From a candidate division TM6 bacterium GW2011_GWE2_42_60 (lineage in GTDB: Bacteria; Babelota; Babeliae; Babelales; Babelaceae), in the NCBI GenBank assembly GCA_000996275.1, contig LCEG01000001.1, forward strand, positions 62,001-126,000: 64,000 nucleotides of DNA. The letters run 5' to 3'. The stretch's first letter is position 1. Each line of letters begins with the position of its first letter. The position numbers were made by a program, and so were the translations under genes. The notes under the pieces are model-generated. The model did not search any database. It had not been told where the DNA came from and worked only from the letters and a program-made list of their open reading frames with translations. Positions 32,517-41,889 of the stretch are shown here, one piece after another.

Positions 32517-35108
32517 TTAGTTTGCAGAGATGATAACGATTTGGAAATCAACATCTTTAGGAGTTAGTACAACGGCTGAACTTTCTACGGCGTAAACTTC
32601 AATTGTATTTGCGGTAGTAAATCCATCAACAGTAAGAGTTGTTGTTGATCCACCACCAACTGCAAAAGGATTTGCAAAACCGACTATGAAGTTAGCTCCA
32701 GGGTTTAGGGTAATCTGATAATGGCCGGTTCCTATCCTAGAGTAGTTTATATCATCTGTATACGCGGTCCATACTCCGCCATGTAACAGTCCACTGCTTA
32801 TACGTGTTGATGAATAACTTCCCGAACTGCCGCGTATTGAGCCTGCAACTTGTAATTCTTTTGTCGATCCTACAAAGAACGATGCGCCAAGAGAGCTTGC
32901 GTTGCCTATGAAAATACGATTATCGTTGAGAGTTCTTCCTGCTGAGCCAATGCAGATGTCGTTAGTTGAAGTTGCAGTAAGTGATGAGCCTGCTGATGAA
33001 CCTAAGCAGATATTTGATGTTCCTGAGGTAATTGTAGATCCTGCACTTGAGCCAAGAGCAGTGTTGTCAGTCCCTGTGTTATTTGCGGCAAGTGCGCTTC
33101 TGCCACATGCGGTATTATTTGTGCCAGATGTGAGAGCTGTCAAAGCCCCCACGCCAAAGCCTGAGTTGTTACCGCCGGTTAACAATACATTTGTATTTCC
33201 AGCATTATCGCCAACAAAGATATTGGTTGCAGGAGTTGGTCCGGTGTGGTGAATGTAAGGATTGCTTGAACCACCTTCAGTGATAACCGTTGTGGCATCA
33301 AGATGAATGTTATTATAAAACTCAACCGTACCGTTCCCTCTGATAGCCATACGTGGTGTTGGGACTGTATCGATTAATTGGCTGGTTCCCATTACGATTG
33401 CGCCAAACCCAGATCCAAGTGGAGTGTCAGGGCCAAGTGTTATCTGTGCAGTTCCATAGGCACCCGCGCCAGTACTTGGGAAAACAGAGGTGCCGGCGAC
33501 ATCATAGTAGTTAAATGAGAGGTTTATTCGGTCGAAAGCAGTTACTCCGAATGCTGCGACGTCTTGATTAGTCCACAAGAAACCTTCTTCTCTATTGCCT
33601 GTGTTTACTGCAAAAGTTTTCTTGGCTGCCATGTGCATATTGTTAGATAGCGTTACATCTCCAATGAGAGCAGAAGTTCCATCAACAACGAGGTTATTGT
33701 CGCCTGGAGCAGAAGTTCCACCAACATGAAGCCCGCCAGAGGTAGTGCCGACAAAGGCGCTGCCTGTTGTGCTTAAATCACCTGTAAGCGTGAATCCACC
33801 GGTTGTTGAAGTTGCAAGACGGTCTGTTATTGGGTTGATACCGACGAGATTAAGAGCATTAGCTCCATCGGATTGATTTACACCACCGATGTAGCAGCCA
33901 GTTTGAGAATTGGCACCCAAGCGGGTTATCTTAGTTTCAGCAGCGATGCCTGCAACGCCTGATCCAATACAAATATTGTCGTTTTCTGTGCTGGTATAAT
34001 TTGATCCGGCGTTGTAGCCGATGAGGGTGTTGTTGCTGCCTGTGGTAATGCCTGCGAAATTAGTGGATCCTGCGTGTCTCCCGAGTACAGTATTCTGATT
34101 GCCGGTGGTGATAAATGCACCTGCGTGAGCACCAAGCGCAGTGTTTTCATCTCCCCCAGTTGCGCTTTGCAGTGCACGGCGTCCAATGGCAGTATTAAAG
34201 GTTCCATCTGTTAAAGCTAGCAGAGCGCCAACACCAAAACCTGCGTTTTCGCCGCCAGTGGCTGTAAGATTTCCCGCACTGCTACCAACAAAAATATTGG
34301 TGATAGGAGTTGGTCCTGTGTGGTGAATGTAAGGGACTCCAGCTTCTTTTACTACAAGCCCGTTTTCGAGACCGCCTGGTAATGTTTCAAGACGTGCGAG
34401 TTCAGCGCCGGCATTGTTGTGGAAAAGTATTGCAATGTCAGTGTCTGGCGCAATTGGTTCAAGAATAATGTCGTCATGGAAGATAGTTGTGCCGACAATT
34501 GTGCCGGTGATGGTGCCATCAACCACGAGATTACCTCCAACATGGAGATTGTGGTCGATATTGACATCGCGAGCAAGGGGGTACAATTCTTCTGGGTTTG
34601 ATTGTGAACCGATATCTGGCAATGGATTAAGGCCTCCTGGTTCAAGAGCTGGTCGTGGTGCACGGAGTTCTGAGTCTGTTTGTACGGTAATAAGAAGCGC
34701 TTCTTGTGCAAGCAGATCTTTACATTCATTAAGGCCGGCAACGATGGTACGAAGTTCTTCGTCGTTAGCGATTGCATCGTGGTGTTTTTCCAAGACAAGT
34801 GTTGCTTCTTCAACTGCTTGTTTTACAACTTCTTGTGATGCTGTTTTATTGTTTTTTGCAAAGCGTGATGCAAGCGTTTGAAGCGCGTCAGATTTTTCTT
34901 GAGCTGTTGCAAGAGGAGCTATTTTACTGATTACGGTTGCAAGGGGACTGAGCTCATTCCCTATAAAAAGGTACGGTGATGAGGCACGTACTACCTCACT
35001 GACCTCTTCAGCAGAAAGTGCTATGCGAAGGTCTTCGCCTGCGCTGATGGCTGCGCCACCACATAAAAGAATAAACGCGCAGAATATGCGCTGTAAAGTG
35101 TGCTTCAT
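32517..35108 (-). CDS. Large secreted tail-fibre/trimeric-adhesin-like protein
   Basis: ATG 35108 (MKHTLQRIFCAFILLCGGAAISA) follows AAGGAGAGG; the longer track start is rejected. A helical N-terminal part is followed by a beta-rich region with NTA(L/I/V)G-type units (NTAIGRRALQSATGG, NTALGAHAGAF, NTVLGRHAGS, NTLIGYNAGS). This resembles head repeats of trimeric autotransporters and phage tail-fibre repeats. A module beginning PYIHHTGPTP...NIFVG and running into NTA(I/C)GR occurs twice. No C-terminal membrane anchor or peptidase domain is obvious. Likely a surface-exposed trimeric fibre. Confidence 0.75.
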   Translation of the reverse strand: MKHTLQRIFCAFILLCGGAAISAGEDLRIALSAEEVSEVVRASSPYLFIGNELSPLATVISKIAPLATAQEKSDALQTLASRFAKNNKTASQEVVKQAVEEATLVLEKHHDAIANDEELRTIVAGLNECKDLLAQEALLITVQTDSELRAPRPALEPGGLNPLPDIGSQSNPEELYPLARDVNIDHNLHVGGNLVVDGTITGTIVGTTIFHDDIILEPIAPDTDIAILFHNNAGAELARLETLPGGLENGLVVKEAGVPYIHHTGPTPITNIFVGSSAGNLTATGGENAGFGVGALLALTDGTFNTAIGRRALQSATGGDENTALGAHAGAFITTGNQNTVLGRHAGSTNFAGITTGSNNTLIGYNAGSNYTSTENDNICIGSGVAGIAAETKITRLGANSQTGCYIGGVNQSDGANALNLVGINPITDRLATSTTGGFTLTGDLSTTGSAFVGTTSGGLHVGGTSAPGDNNLVVDGTSALIGDVTLSNNMHMAAKKTFAVNTGNREEGFLWTNQDVAAFGVTAFDRINLSFNYYDVAGTSVFPSTGAGAYGTAQITLGPDTPLGSGFGAIVMGTSQLIDTVPTPRMAIRGNGTVEFYNNIHLDATTVITEGGSSNPYIHHTGPTPATNIFVGDNAGNTNVLLTGGNNSGFGVGALTALTSGTNNTACGRSALAANNTGTDNTALGSSAGSTITSGTSNICLGSSAGSSLTATSTNDICIGSAGRTLNDNRIFIGNASSLGASFFVGSTKELQVAGSIRGSSGSYSSTRISSGLLHGGVWTAYTDDINYSRIGTGHYQITLNPGANFIVGFANPFAVGGGSTTTLTVDGFTTANTIEVYAVESSAVVLTPKDVDFQIVIISAN

Positions 35109-35225
35109 ATGCACCTCTCCTTGTAAAAAAAGAACTTCGTTTACCAATTTGGCTACTACCTTGGTCACTATAATCACCAAACGACAAAAAAGTCTAGATC
35201 CTGTTTTGGAATATTTTGAGAAAGA

Positions 35226-36062
35226 TTATTTTTGTCTTGTGCCACTCAATTTCCGATAGAGGCTTGTCGCAAAAAGATGCCCAAGCGAAGCGAGAATAAG
35301 GCTACCGAGAGAGATTGCACTCACGATAATACCTTTTTGTGATTTAACTATGTCTACGATGAGTTTAGCCTGCTCAAGCGACTGTGAGGCTATTGCGTTT
35401 GGGTTGGTTAAGAGTATTTTCGGTTTTTCGAGCAGCTCGTTAAATGTATCGAGGTAGCCATATTTTGAGAGAATAAAAAGTTTTACAATGGCGAGGATGA
35501 CGAGAATAATCGAAATCCAGAAGAGTGGTCTTTTTATTGCTCGTGTGCATCGCCAGCTGTGGGCAAGTGAGCCAAAGGGGCCTTTACCGAGATCAACAAC
35601 AGCATAGGCTGAGAACATCCAGCGGAATGTGAAGTAGATGGCGGGGAAAATAAGCAAGAATAAAGAAAAGAAGCCTGCAATTGAAATGATTATTGCGGAG
35701 CAGAGGATGATGATGCCATTGCCGATTTGATTAAACATAAAGAACGGAGTTTTTTTATGGTCATAAAGGTCAAGTGCTATTTTGGTACTGGCTGCGACTG
35801 TGAAAGTTGAGGCGATGCCGACACTGATAATGGCGATGGTTGCGAGGATGATTGGTGCGCTAAAAATGAGTAAAATGCTTTTAGCTTCGCTTACTCCTGA
35901 ACCAAAAAAACCATAGCCGTAAACGCCTGCAATGCAGAGTGTGAAGATAATTATTCCAATGGCAAGCGCATTTACCAAAAGCCGTGGGGCGGCGACCCAC
36001 CAGTATTTGAAGAGTTTGGTGAAAGCGAATTTGAGTGAATCACGAATGAGTGCAGTGTACAT
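35226..36062 (-). CDS. Multi-pass membrane protein, paralogue of the 37.2-kb gene
   Basis: From ATG 36062 (MYTALIRDSLKFAFTKLF, site AAGGAG) the product has about 278 residues and 5-6 hydrophobic helices. It shares with the 37.2-kb protein the order LDLYD-x2-KTPFF, LLIFPAIYF-x2-RW, AVVDLGKGPFGSLAHSWR and a final helix before LFATSLYRKL. The track start 37 codons upstream is unsupported. Function unknown; the pattern resembles the broad YciC-like membrane class. Confidence 0.75.
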   Translation of the reverse strand: MYTALIRDSLKFAFTKLFKYWWVAAPRLLVNALAIGIIIFTLCIAGVYGYGFFGSGVSEAKSILLIFSAPIILATIAIISVGIASTFTVAASTKIALDLYDHKKTPFFMFNQIGNGIIILCSAIIISIAGFFSLFLLIFPAIYFTFRWMFSAYAVVDLGKGPFGSLAHSWRCTRAIKRPLFWISIILVILAIVKLFILSKYGYLDTFNELLEKPKILLTNPNAIASQSLEQAKLIVDIVKSQKGIIVSAISLGSLILASLGHLFATSLYRKLSGTRQK

Positions 36063-36166
36063 AGATTTCTCCTTGAAAAATTGTATGCGAATATAGTGGC
36101 AGGCTAACGCAACATATGCTGTTTTGGCAAGAGTTGGCGTTAAAGCTATTTTTTTATTACCCCCAC

Positions 36167-36560
36167 CGCTCATCCCGATGGTTCCCTTCGATACGCTTCG
36201 CTATTCTGGGTAAACTACCTCTTCGAGATGCATCTCCCGCATCAAAAAGTCTCTCTCCACCGCTCATCCCGATGGTTCCCTTCGATACGCTTTGCTACTC
36301 TGGGTAAACTATCTCTTCGAGATACATTTTTTCTTCGAAAAAACATTCACCATGAGCAGGGTTGAGTTTACCCCCTCTCCCGCTCATCCCGAGTGTTTTT
36401 GCGTGAGCAAAAATGTATCGAGGGAGAAGGGAGGGAGAAAAGCGGTAGCGATTTTTTAGTTTTTGAGCATTAAAAAATTATTTTATCACCTTGCTCCCTC
36501 GATACATTTTCCTACGGAAAACACTCGGGATGAGCGGTGAAGGGAGGGAGAAAAGCGGTA
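36167..36560. repeat. Multi-unit palindromic repeat block
   Basis: The 530-base gap holds at least four units starting CCGCTCATCCCGA. Three hairpins are visible: TTTTTTC-TTC-GAAAAAA (36327-36343), TTTTTGC-GTGA-GCAAAAA (36396-36413) and TTTTCC-TAC-GGAAAA (36507-36521). The first two units (from 36170 and 36262) are tandem near-copies reading GATGGTTCCCTTCGATACGC. ORF 36116-36307 is repeat-derived, and no gene is present. Confidence 0.9.
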
Positions 36561-36592
36561 GTAAGTTTTTTGAATAAATTATTATAAAAAAA

Positions 36593-36877
36593 TCAAAACT
36601 TTTTTTTGCTTAACTTCGAAATTTGCGCCCAATTTTTGGCAATCAAAGCTTCTTTTTTCTTTCGCGACCAGTTTTTTATCTTTCGTTCAGCCTCAAAGGC
36701 TTCATCGCGAGTTGAGAATGTTTCTGAAAATACGAGTTCTAAAGGTCTATTTTGTGTAGTGTAGCGGCATCCAATTCCATCGTGATGCTCTGCTATTCTT
36801 TTTTCAAGATTATCGGTATGCCCTACGTAAAATGAACCATCAGCACAGCGTAAAATGTACATGTAAAAATATTCCAT
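36593..36877 (-). CDS. GIY-YIG nuclease superfamily protein (UPF0213-like)
   Basis: The 94-residue protein is a stand-alone GIY-YIG domain: MYILRCADGSFYVGHT contains the two signature strands, followed by the catalytic Arg in LEKRIAEHH and the metal-binding Glu in AFEAERKIKNW. Members of this small family have poorly known roles, and copies often travel with mobile DNA. ATG 36877 follows TTGAGGT. It lies between two repeat blocks. Confidence 0.88.
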   Translation of the reverse strand: MEYFYMYILRCADGSFYVGHTDNLEKRIAEHHDGIGCRYTTQNRPLELVFSETFSTRDEAFEAERKIKNWSRKKKEALIAKNWAQISKLSKKKF

Positions 36878-36917
36878 AATTACCTCAATATATTCAAGCT
36901 TGGCACATTGCCGCTAT

Positions 36918-37190
36918 TCTCCCTCGATACAACCGCTCATGGTGAGTGTTTTTTCGAAGAAAAAATGTATCTCGAAGAGATAGTTTACCCAGAGTAGCAA
37001 AGCGTATCGAAGGGAACCCCATTCGACAGGCTCAGGACATACTTCGATACGACCCGCTCATCCTGAGTGTTTTCATCGAAGATGAAAATGTATCGAAGGA
37101 TCAGTATGCCTGGGTACGGGGCTCTGCTGGATTTTATCGAAGAATTAATATGCCTAGGCTCGGGGCTCTGGGGAGGCGAAGTGTGCAAGA
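36918..37190. repeat. Palindromic repeat block upstream of the GIY-YIG gene
   Basis: Units in the orientation opposite to the preceding block, with hairpins TTTTTTC-GAA-GAAAAAA (36949-36965) and TTTTCATC-GAA-GATGAAAA (37070-37088), plus CATTCGACAGGCTCAGG. A short imperfect duplication (TATGCCTGGGTACGGGGCTCTG / TATGCCTAGGCTCGGGGCTCTG) follows at 37106-37170. No gene in this gap. Confidence 0.85.
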
Positions 37191-37203
37191 GTTGGCGTTA
37201 AAG

Positions 37204-38022
37204 CTATCTTTTCTCATTTAACTGGCGGTAAAGTGATGCCAAAAACAGCTGCCACAAAGAAACAATGACCAGCAAAACAATGCCTGCATTGCCGAGCAGA
37301 TTGATGCGATGCTTCTCATAAAAGAGGTTGAGTATTTTACTGAGCTTTGCAGTGTACTTATATGAGTGCGAAAAAAAGTGCCGCTGATGAGCGATAATTT
37401 TATGAACAAACGAAAATGTGCCATGATACCAATAAAATATAAATACTGAGAATGTGGCAATTGCAAAAATAATAGCCAGCCAAAACATAACTCGCTTGAT
37501 ACGTTCCGAGGTACGCCAGCTTTGTGAGAGTGCTGCGACCGGACCTCTGTTTTGATCAACAATTGCAAAAGGGTGAAAAATCCATCGAAGCTGCAAATAG
37601 GCGCCAGGGAAAATAAGCATGCAGTAGCCGATACAGGCTACGCAGTGGTCAATAATTGAGGTGCAAGCAATGAGTATTCCATGACCAAGCTGGCTCGAAA
37701 GAAAAAAGGGTGTTTTCTGCTGGTCGTAAAGATCAAGCGTAATCTTTTTTATTGCTGCCCATGCCCAAAGAGCGACAAGAGCGGCGGTGATGAGATACAG
37801 TATTTTTACGATAGAGGGCGTTTGCAGAATCATGGAAAACGTTACACGTTGCTTTGGGTTGAAATTGACAAAGTAATAGCCGTAGACGGAGAGAAGAGAG
37901 AACACAAAAGTAACGGTGCCAATAATGAGTCCATTAAGTGCGAATCGTGGAATGGCGATTAACCAAAAAGGAACTACTTTTTTAAGTGCAAAGAGCGCTG
38001 ATGAACGAATGGGTGTATCCAT
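37204..38022 (-). CDS. Multi-pass membrane protein, paralogue of the 35.2-kb gene
   Basis: The 272-residue product has 5-6 hydrophobic helices and repeats the paralogue's layout: LDLYDQQKTPFF, MLIFPGAYLQLRW, AIVDQNRGPVAALSQSWR, RIKRVMFW and a final LFLASLYRQL. ATG 38022 follows a GGAG site. The pair and the related protein at 6.8 kb form a local family. A repeat block and the GIY-YIG gene separate the two copies, suggesting duplication followed by repeat insertion. Function unknown. Confidence 0.75.
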   Translation of the reverse strand: MDTPIRSSALFALKKVVPFWLIAIPRFALNGLIIGTVTFVFSLLSVYGYYFVNFNPKQRVTFSMILQTPSIVKILYLITAALVALWAWAAIKKITLDLYDQQKTPFFLSSQLGHGILIACTSIIDHCVACIGYCMLIFPGAYLQLRWIFHPFAIVDQNRGPVAALSQSWRTSERIKRVMFWLAIIFAIATFSVFIFYWYHGTFSFVHKIIAHQRHFFSHSYKYTAKLSKILNLFYEKHRINLLGNAGIVLLVIVSLWQLFLASLYRQLNEKR

Positions 38023-38167
38023 TTTTTTCTCCGTTTTTTACCGTTTTAGCGTGGTAGGCTTAAGAGGAAGTTAGCTCATAATGAGGCGCATGCGCAAGAG
38101 TTTATGGAAAAAAACCTCAGTGTTAAAACTAGTCAATCTATCGATCTAGAAGATAAATACGTCAGAT

Positions 38168-38340
38168 CCGCTCACCCTGAGTGTTTGATGCTGTGTACTG
38201 CAAAAAAATTCACCATGAGCAGGGTTGAGTTTACCCCCACCGCTCATCCCGATGGTTCCCTTCGATACGCTTTGCTACTCTGGGTAAACTATCTCTTCGA
38301 GATACATTTTTTCTTCGAAAAAACACTCACCATGAGCGAG
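38168..38340. repeat. Palindromic repeat block between the membrane protein and the NADAR gene
   Basis: One degenerate unit (from CCGCTCACCCTGAGTGTTTGATG) and one complete unit, CCGCTCATCCCGATGGTTCC...ACTCACCATGAGCG. The complete unit has the hairpin TTTTTTC-TTC-GAAAAAA (38307-38323) and is nearly identical to one at 36262-36360. No gene in this 329-base gap. Confidence 0.88.
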
Positions 38341-38350
38341 AATTTGTTCC

Positions 38351-39976
38351 CTACACCATGTCCAATGTCCGCGCAAAATCCGCAAAAAGCTGCTCGGACA
38401 AAAAAGCTCTTCTCTGTTTAATGGCCTTTTCTATTCTAGGGAAACCCCACCCCGTCTTATCGTTTGTGATTACTTCTGTTTCAATAAAATTGATATCGTT
38501 TTCGGTTGTGTTTGTGTTTATGAGTTCGATCAAGATGTCTTCCATCTCGCTTACTTTATTTTGCACGGCAGCAGATAAAAACTCCTTTTCGGATTTTATT
38601 GTTAAAGTGCGTTCAAGTTCGTTCCATTTATCTAAAAGGCCGTTAAAATCGTACGATTTAATGTTAAGATTTTTGATTTCTTCTTGAACGGCTAAAAATG
38701 CTGCAGATGGTTCTTCCTTTTTTTCTTCTATCTGCTTCTCTTCCCCTGTTTTTTTCTCTGGCTTTTTTTCTGATGGAACGGTCTTTCCCGTAAGCTCTTC
38801 ATAAACAGCAAGATAGTCTTGTGGGTTGATGACGCGGACAAATTTTGTCGGATCTATCTCATTTGCTTTTTTACCATCACGGAGCTCTTTTCTTAACCAC
38901 ATGAGCATCTGCCCCAAAATATTGCGGCCTTTGTAATCACCGCCTGCTCCCCATTCTTTATCACGATATCCAGCATTTTCAATAATAAGTTTGTCGCCGG
39001 TATTGAGCAGTATCGTTTTAAGATTTTTGTATTGGGTAAATTTCGCAATAAGTGCCTTGAGCATGGCCATGTGTTTTACGCCCATTGTAGGAGGGCTTTT
39101 TGTTTCATCGCCATGCCAGAGTGTTGGATCAGTTTTATATTTATCTTCGTCAGAGTGCTTTGTCAAAAGATCAGACATCTTTTTTTGAAGTGATCCGGGC
39201 GTTTCTTTTTTTAGGTATTTGTTATAAGCATTACTTGGATTGATAAACTTTTGTGATTGAAAATAGTGTTCAGTAGAGGCCCATGATTCTCCGTCGATTG
39301 TTACTGGGCCGCAGTTGTAGGTATTGGTAAATTCATAGAAGTCGTCTTTGATATCATAAAAATGGATAGTATCCGTGGTTCCCGGTTTTGGCCATAGGCC
39401 ATTTTTTAATGCGTCTTTAAAATCGGTAGTAGCTGTTTTGGAAGAACTTTTTTTTGATGAACTTGATGAACTTGATGAACTTGATTTTTTGGATGGTTTT
39501 TTCTCGATATATTTTTTAAGTTCTGGCTGATTGAGCGCCCACTTTATAAAAAATAAAATGTCAGGAGATTGTTCGATACCTGTGAAATCAGTCAAACTCG
39601 TGCTCCATTTGACATCACCTATTCCTACCATTTTAGGATAAAGTATGCTGCCGGGGATAAATTTTCCTGCCAAAAAAATATGGAAAACGTCGCCAAACTT
39701 ATCTCTTTGCCAGACGATTGTTGTGAGGTCAGTATCTTTATATGCGCCACCTAACTGTGTTTCGATAGCTTTTTTTGCAGCTTTTTCTCCGCCTTTGCCT
39801 GCACCAGTTTCGTGAAAGTCAGTCCAGGCGGCATCTTGTTTATTGATTTTGGCGAAAAGCATGCGATAGTTTTGTGTCTGTTTATCAAAAGCGATAATTA
39901 CTGCGCGGCCGAGCCAGGCGTTGGCAGGGATTGCACACATGAGTGTGCAGGTAAAAATAAGCCAGAATTTTTTCAT
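38351..39976 (-). CDS. Secreted NADAR (YbiA/DUF1768) domain protein
   Basis: A signal peptide (MKKFWLIFTCTLMCAIPANA) precedes about 130 residues with a faintly Nudix-like segment (GAGKGGEKAAKKAIE, incomplete box). A poly-Ser/Lys linker (residues ~160-180) leads to a NADAR domain: FYEFTNTYNC, SWASTEHYFQSQKF and TGDKLIIENAGYRDKEWG followed by KGRNILGQMLMWLR. A charged helical C-terminus follows. NADAR enzymes are N-glycosidases acting on riboflavin intermediates or ADP-ribosylated guanine. Export is unusual. ATG 39976 overlaps the ABC ATPase stop, making it the last gene of the exporter operon. Confidence 0.85.
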   Translation of the reverse strand: MKKFWLIFTCTLMCAIPANAWLGRAVIIAFDKQTQNYRMLFAKINKQDAAWTDFHETGAGKGGEKAAKKAIETQLGGAYKDTDLTTIVWQRDKFGDVFHIFLAGKFIPGSILYPKMVGIGDVKWSTSLTDFTGIEQSPDILFFIKWALNQPELKKYIEKKPSKKSSSSSSSSSSKKSSSKTATTDFKDALKNGLWPKPGTTDTIHFYDIKDDFYEFTNTYNCGPVTIDGESWASTEHYFQSQKFINPSNAYNKYLKKETPGSLQKKMSDLLTKHSDEDKYKTDPTLWHGDETKSPPTMGVKHMAMLKALIAKFTQYKNLKTILLNTGDKLIIENAGYRDKEWGAGGDYKGRNILGQMLMWLRKELRDGKKANEIDPTKFVRVINPQDYLAVYEELTGKTVPSEKKPEKKTGEEKQIEEKKEEPSAAFLAVQEEIKNLNIKSYDFNGLLDKWNELERTLTIKSEKEFLSAAVQNKVSEMEDILIELINTNTTENDINFIETEVITNDKTGWGFPRIEKAIKQRRAFLSEQLFADFARTLDMV

Positions 39977-40644
39977 ACTACAACCTTTCCGTCGACGAGT
40001 TGAATCGTGCGCTGTGTCTGATGCGCAATTTCTCTGTCGTGCGTCACAATAATAAATGTAATACCATGTTCTGCATTTAATTTCTTAAAAATCTCCATAG
40101 TTTGTACCCCTGTTTTTGAATCAAGATTCCCGGTGGGCTCATCCGCAAGAATAAGCGATGGTTGATTAACGAGAGCTCGTGCAATTGCAACCCGTTGCCG
40201 CTGCCCACCAGAGAGTTGTTTAGGAAAATGGGCGAGCCGGTCATCAAGATCAAGCGCTTGTAACAGTACCTGAGCGCGTACTCGAGATTCTTTTTTTGTA
40301 GATCCAGCATACAAAAGCGGGAGTGCAACATTATCAAGTGCGGTGAGATCATCAAGCAAATTAAAGGTCTGAAAAATAAACCCAATCTGATTGTTGCGAA
40401 TTGTGGCAAGTTCGTCAGGATTGAGTTTTGAGATCTCTTTCCCTTCCAGAAAATAAGAGCCACTCGTTGGTTGGTCGAGACAACCTAAGATATTCATCAG
40501 GGTTGTTTTCCCCGACCCTGATTTACCGATAATGGAGAGAAATTCTCCCTTTTGTACCGTGATACAGATATCGGTGAGTATCTGGTGGGTAAGATTTCCA
40601 ATAGTGAATGACCGAGAAATATGCTCAGTTCTGATGAGTTCCAT
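39973..40644 (-). CDS. ABC transporter ATP-binding subunit (MacB/LolD-type)
   Basis: The 223-residue ATPase has Walker A GKSGSGKTT, Q-loop FIFQTFNLL, signature LSGGQRQRVAIARAL, Walker B LILADEPTGNLD and switch His VTHD. It is the stand-alone form paired with the FtsX-like permease 15 bases upstream. In MacB these are fused, so the arrangement is like YknYZ/LolD types. Together with the adaptor and TolC it should form a tripartite exporter. The substrate is unknown; candidates are peptides, lipids or the secreted protein encoded next. Confidence 0.92.
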   Translation of the reverse strand: MELIRTEHISRSFTIGNLTHQILTDICITVQKGEFLSIIGKSGSGKTTLMNILGCLDQPTSGSYFLEGKEISKLNPDELATIRNNQIGFIFQTFNLLDDLTALDNVALPLLYAGSTKKESRVRAQVLLQALDLDDRLAHFPKQLSGGQRQRVAIARALVNQPSLILADEPTGNLDSKTGVQTMEIFKKLNAEHGITFIIVTHDREIAHQTQRTIQLVDGKVVV

Positions 40645-40659
40645 AGAGCAGCCTCTGTT

Positions 40660-41889
40660 TTAAAGATTATAGAGCGCATCAACTGGATTGAGCTGCGATG
40701 CTTTACGTGCAGGGTAGTAACCAAACGAGAGTCCAATAAGCATGGTAATGAGCAGTGCTGCGAGCAGAGGCCTTGTCTCAATGACGCCAGGAAGACTGGT
40801 AAATGCTCCCAAAAGTTCATTGATGCCTAAGCCGCAGAGAATCCCAAAAATACCACCAAGAAGGCACAGGGTGAGCGCTTCAATAAGAAATTGAGCTTGA
40901 ATAAGATTTTGTGTAGCGCCAAGCGCAAGCCGTAATCCAATTTCACGCGTTCGTTCTTGTACCGAAACGAGCATAATATTCATGATGCCAATACCTCCAA
41001 CCAAGAGTGAAATTGAGGCAGCGATAAGGCCAAAAAGCTGGACGATTTCGGTTGCTGTTGCCGCTGATTTTGCAATTGACTGTTGGTCGAAAATAGTAAA
41101 ATCATCATCATCGTTAGGCTTTATGTGGTGTGTCTGGCGGAGTGCGCGTGTGATTTTTCGCAAGCCCTCACCAGCACTTTTTTCGTTACTGAGTTTAAGT
41201 GCGATAAAATCAACATCCTGTGTTGTTTTGTTTGGTTTTTGAAAATATTTTTGTGCGACGGTGTAGGGTATATACCCTCGCTTGCTCTGGTCTTCAGTAC
41301 CAAAAAAAGTTTCTTCTGCTACCAGTACCCCAATGACGGTAAAGGGGATTCGTTTGATACGAATTACTTTCCCCACAGGGTCTTCTTCTTTAAAAAGTAT
41401 CTCTGCAAGTTTAGCCCCCAAGACGATAACGTTTGTGCGTTGGTTGATATGGTGCTCGTTAAAGAGCATCCCGCGTGAAGTTTTGACGTTGCGAATTGCA
41501 AAGAGAGCGGGGCTGACTCCCATGAGCCGTTCTTTTGTATTGATGGTTCCATAGACCATGTTTTCAGAAATTTCAAAGCCGGGGGTTCCTTCAGCGACTT
41601 CATCTATTTGTGTTTTTATTGCAAAAAGATCGGTGAAGGTGAGTTTTGAAGGACTATCAACATCACGTTGGTGGCCTTGCTTCATAACGTTGCCCGGAAC
41701 GATAAAAACGGCGTTTTCGCCCATTCCCATAATCTGGGCGCGAATGCGCATTTCAGCACCGCGTCCAATTGCAAAGGTGACAATAATTGCGGTGATACCA
41801 ATTGTCATGCCAAGAATGGTCAAAATAGAGCGACCGGCATGGCGATAGATCATACTGAGTGATGTTTCAAGAAGAACGAGAATACTCAT
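40660..41889 (-). CDS. ABC transporter permease, MacB/FtsX family
   Basis: The 409-residue protein has an N-terminal helix (SILTILGMTIGITAIIVTFAIGRG), a large extracytoplasmic MacB_PCD domain, and three C-terminal helices (LFGLIAASISLLVGGIGIMNIML, ALTLCLLGGIFGILCGLGI, LLAALLITMLIGLSFG), the classic FtsX layout. The RTREIGLRLALGAT loop after the first C-terminal helix is family-typical. ATGA overlaps the adaptor stop. Confidence 0.92.
   Translation of the reverse strand: MSILVLLETSLSMIYRHAGRSILTILGMTIGITAIIVTFAIGRGAEMRIRAQIMGMGENAVFIVPGNVMKQGHQRDVDSPSKLTFTDLFAIKTQIDEVAEGTPGFEISENMVYGTINTKERLMGVSPALFAIRNVKTSRGMLFNEHHINQRTNVIVLGAKLAEILFKEEDPVGKVIRIKRIPFTVIGVLVAEETFFGTEDQSKRGYIPYTVAQKYFQKPNKTTQDVDFIALKLSNEKSAGEGLRKITRALRQTHHIKPNDDDDFTIFDQQSIAKSAATATEIVQLFGLIAASISLLVGGIGIMNIMLVSVQERTREIGLRLALGATQNLIQAQFLIEALTLCLLGGIFGILCGLGINELLGAFTSLPGVIETRPLLAALLITMLIGLSFGYYPARKASQLNPVDALYNL

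Noticed and set aside
36116-36307. 63-codon + strand ORF
   Set aside because: Encoded by tandem copies of the repeat unit (SSRWFPSIRFA repeated); not a gene.
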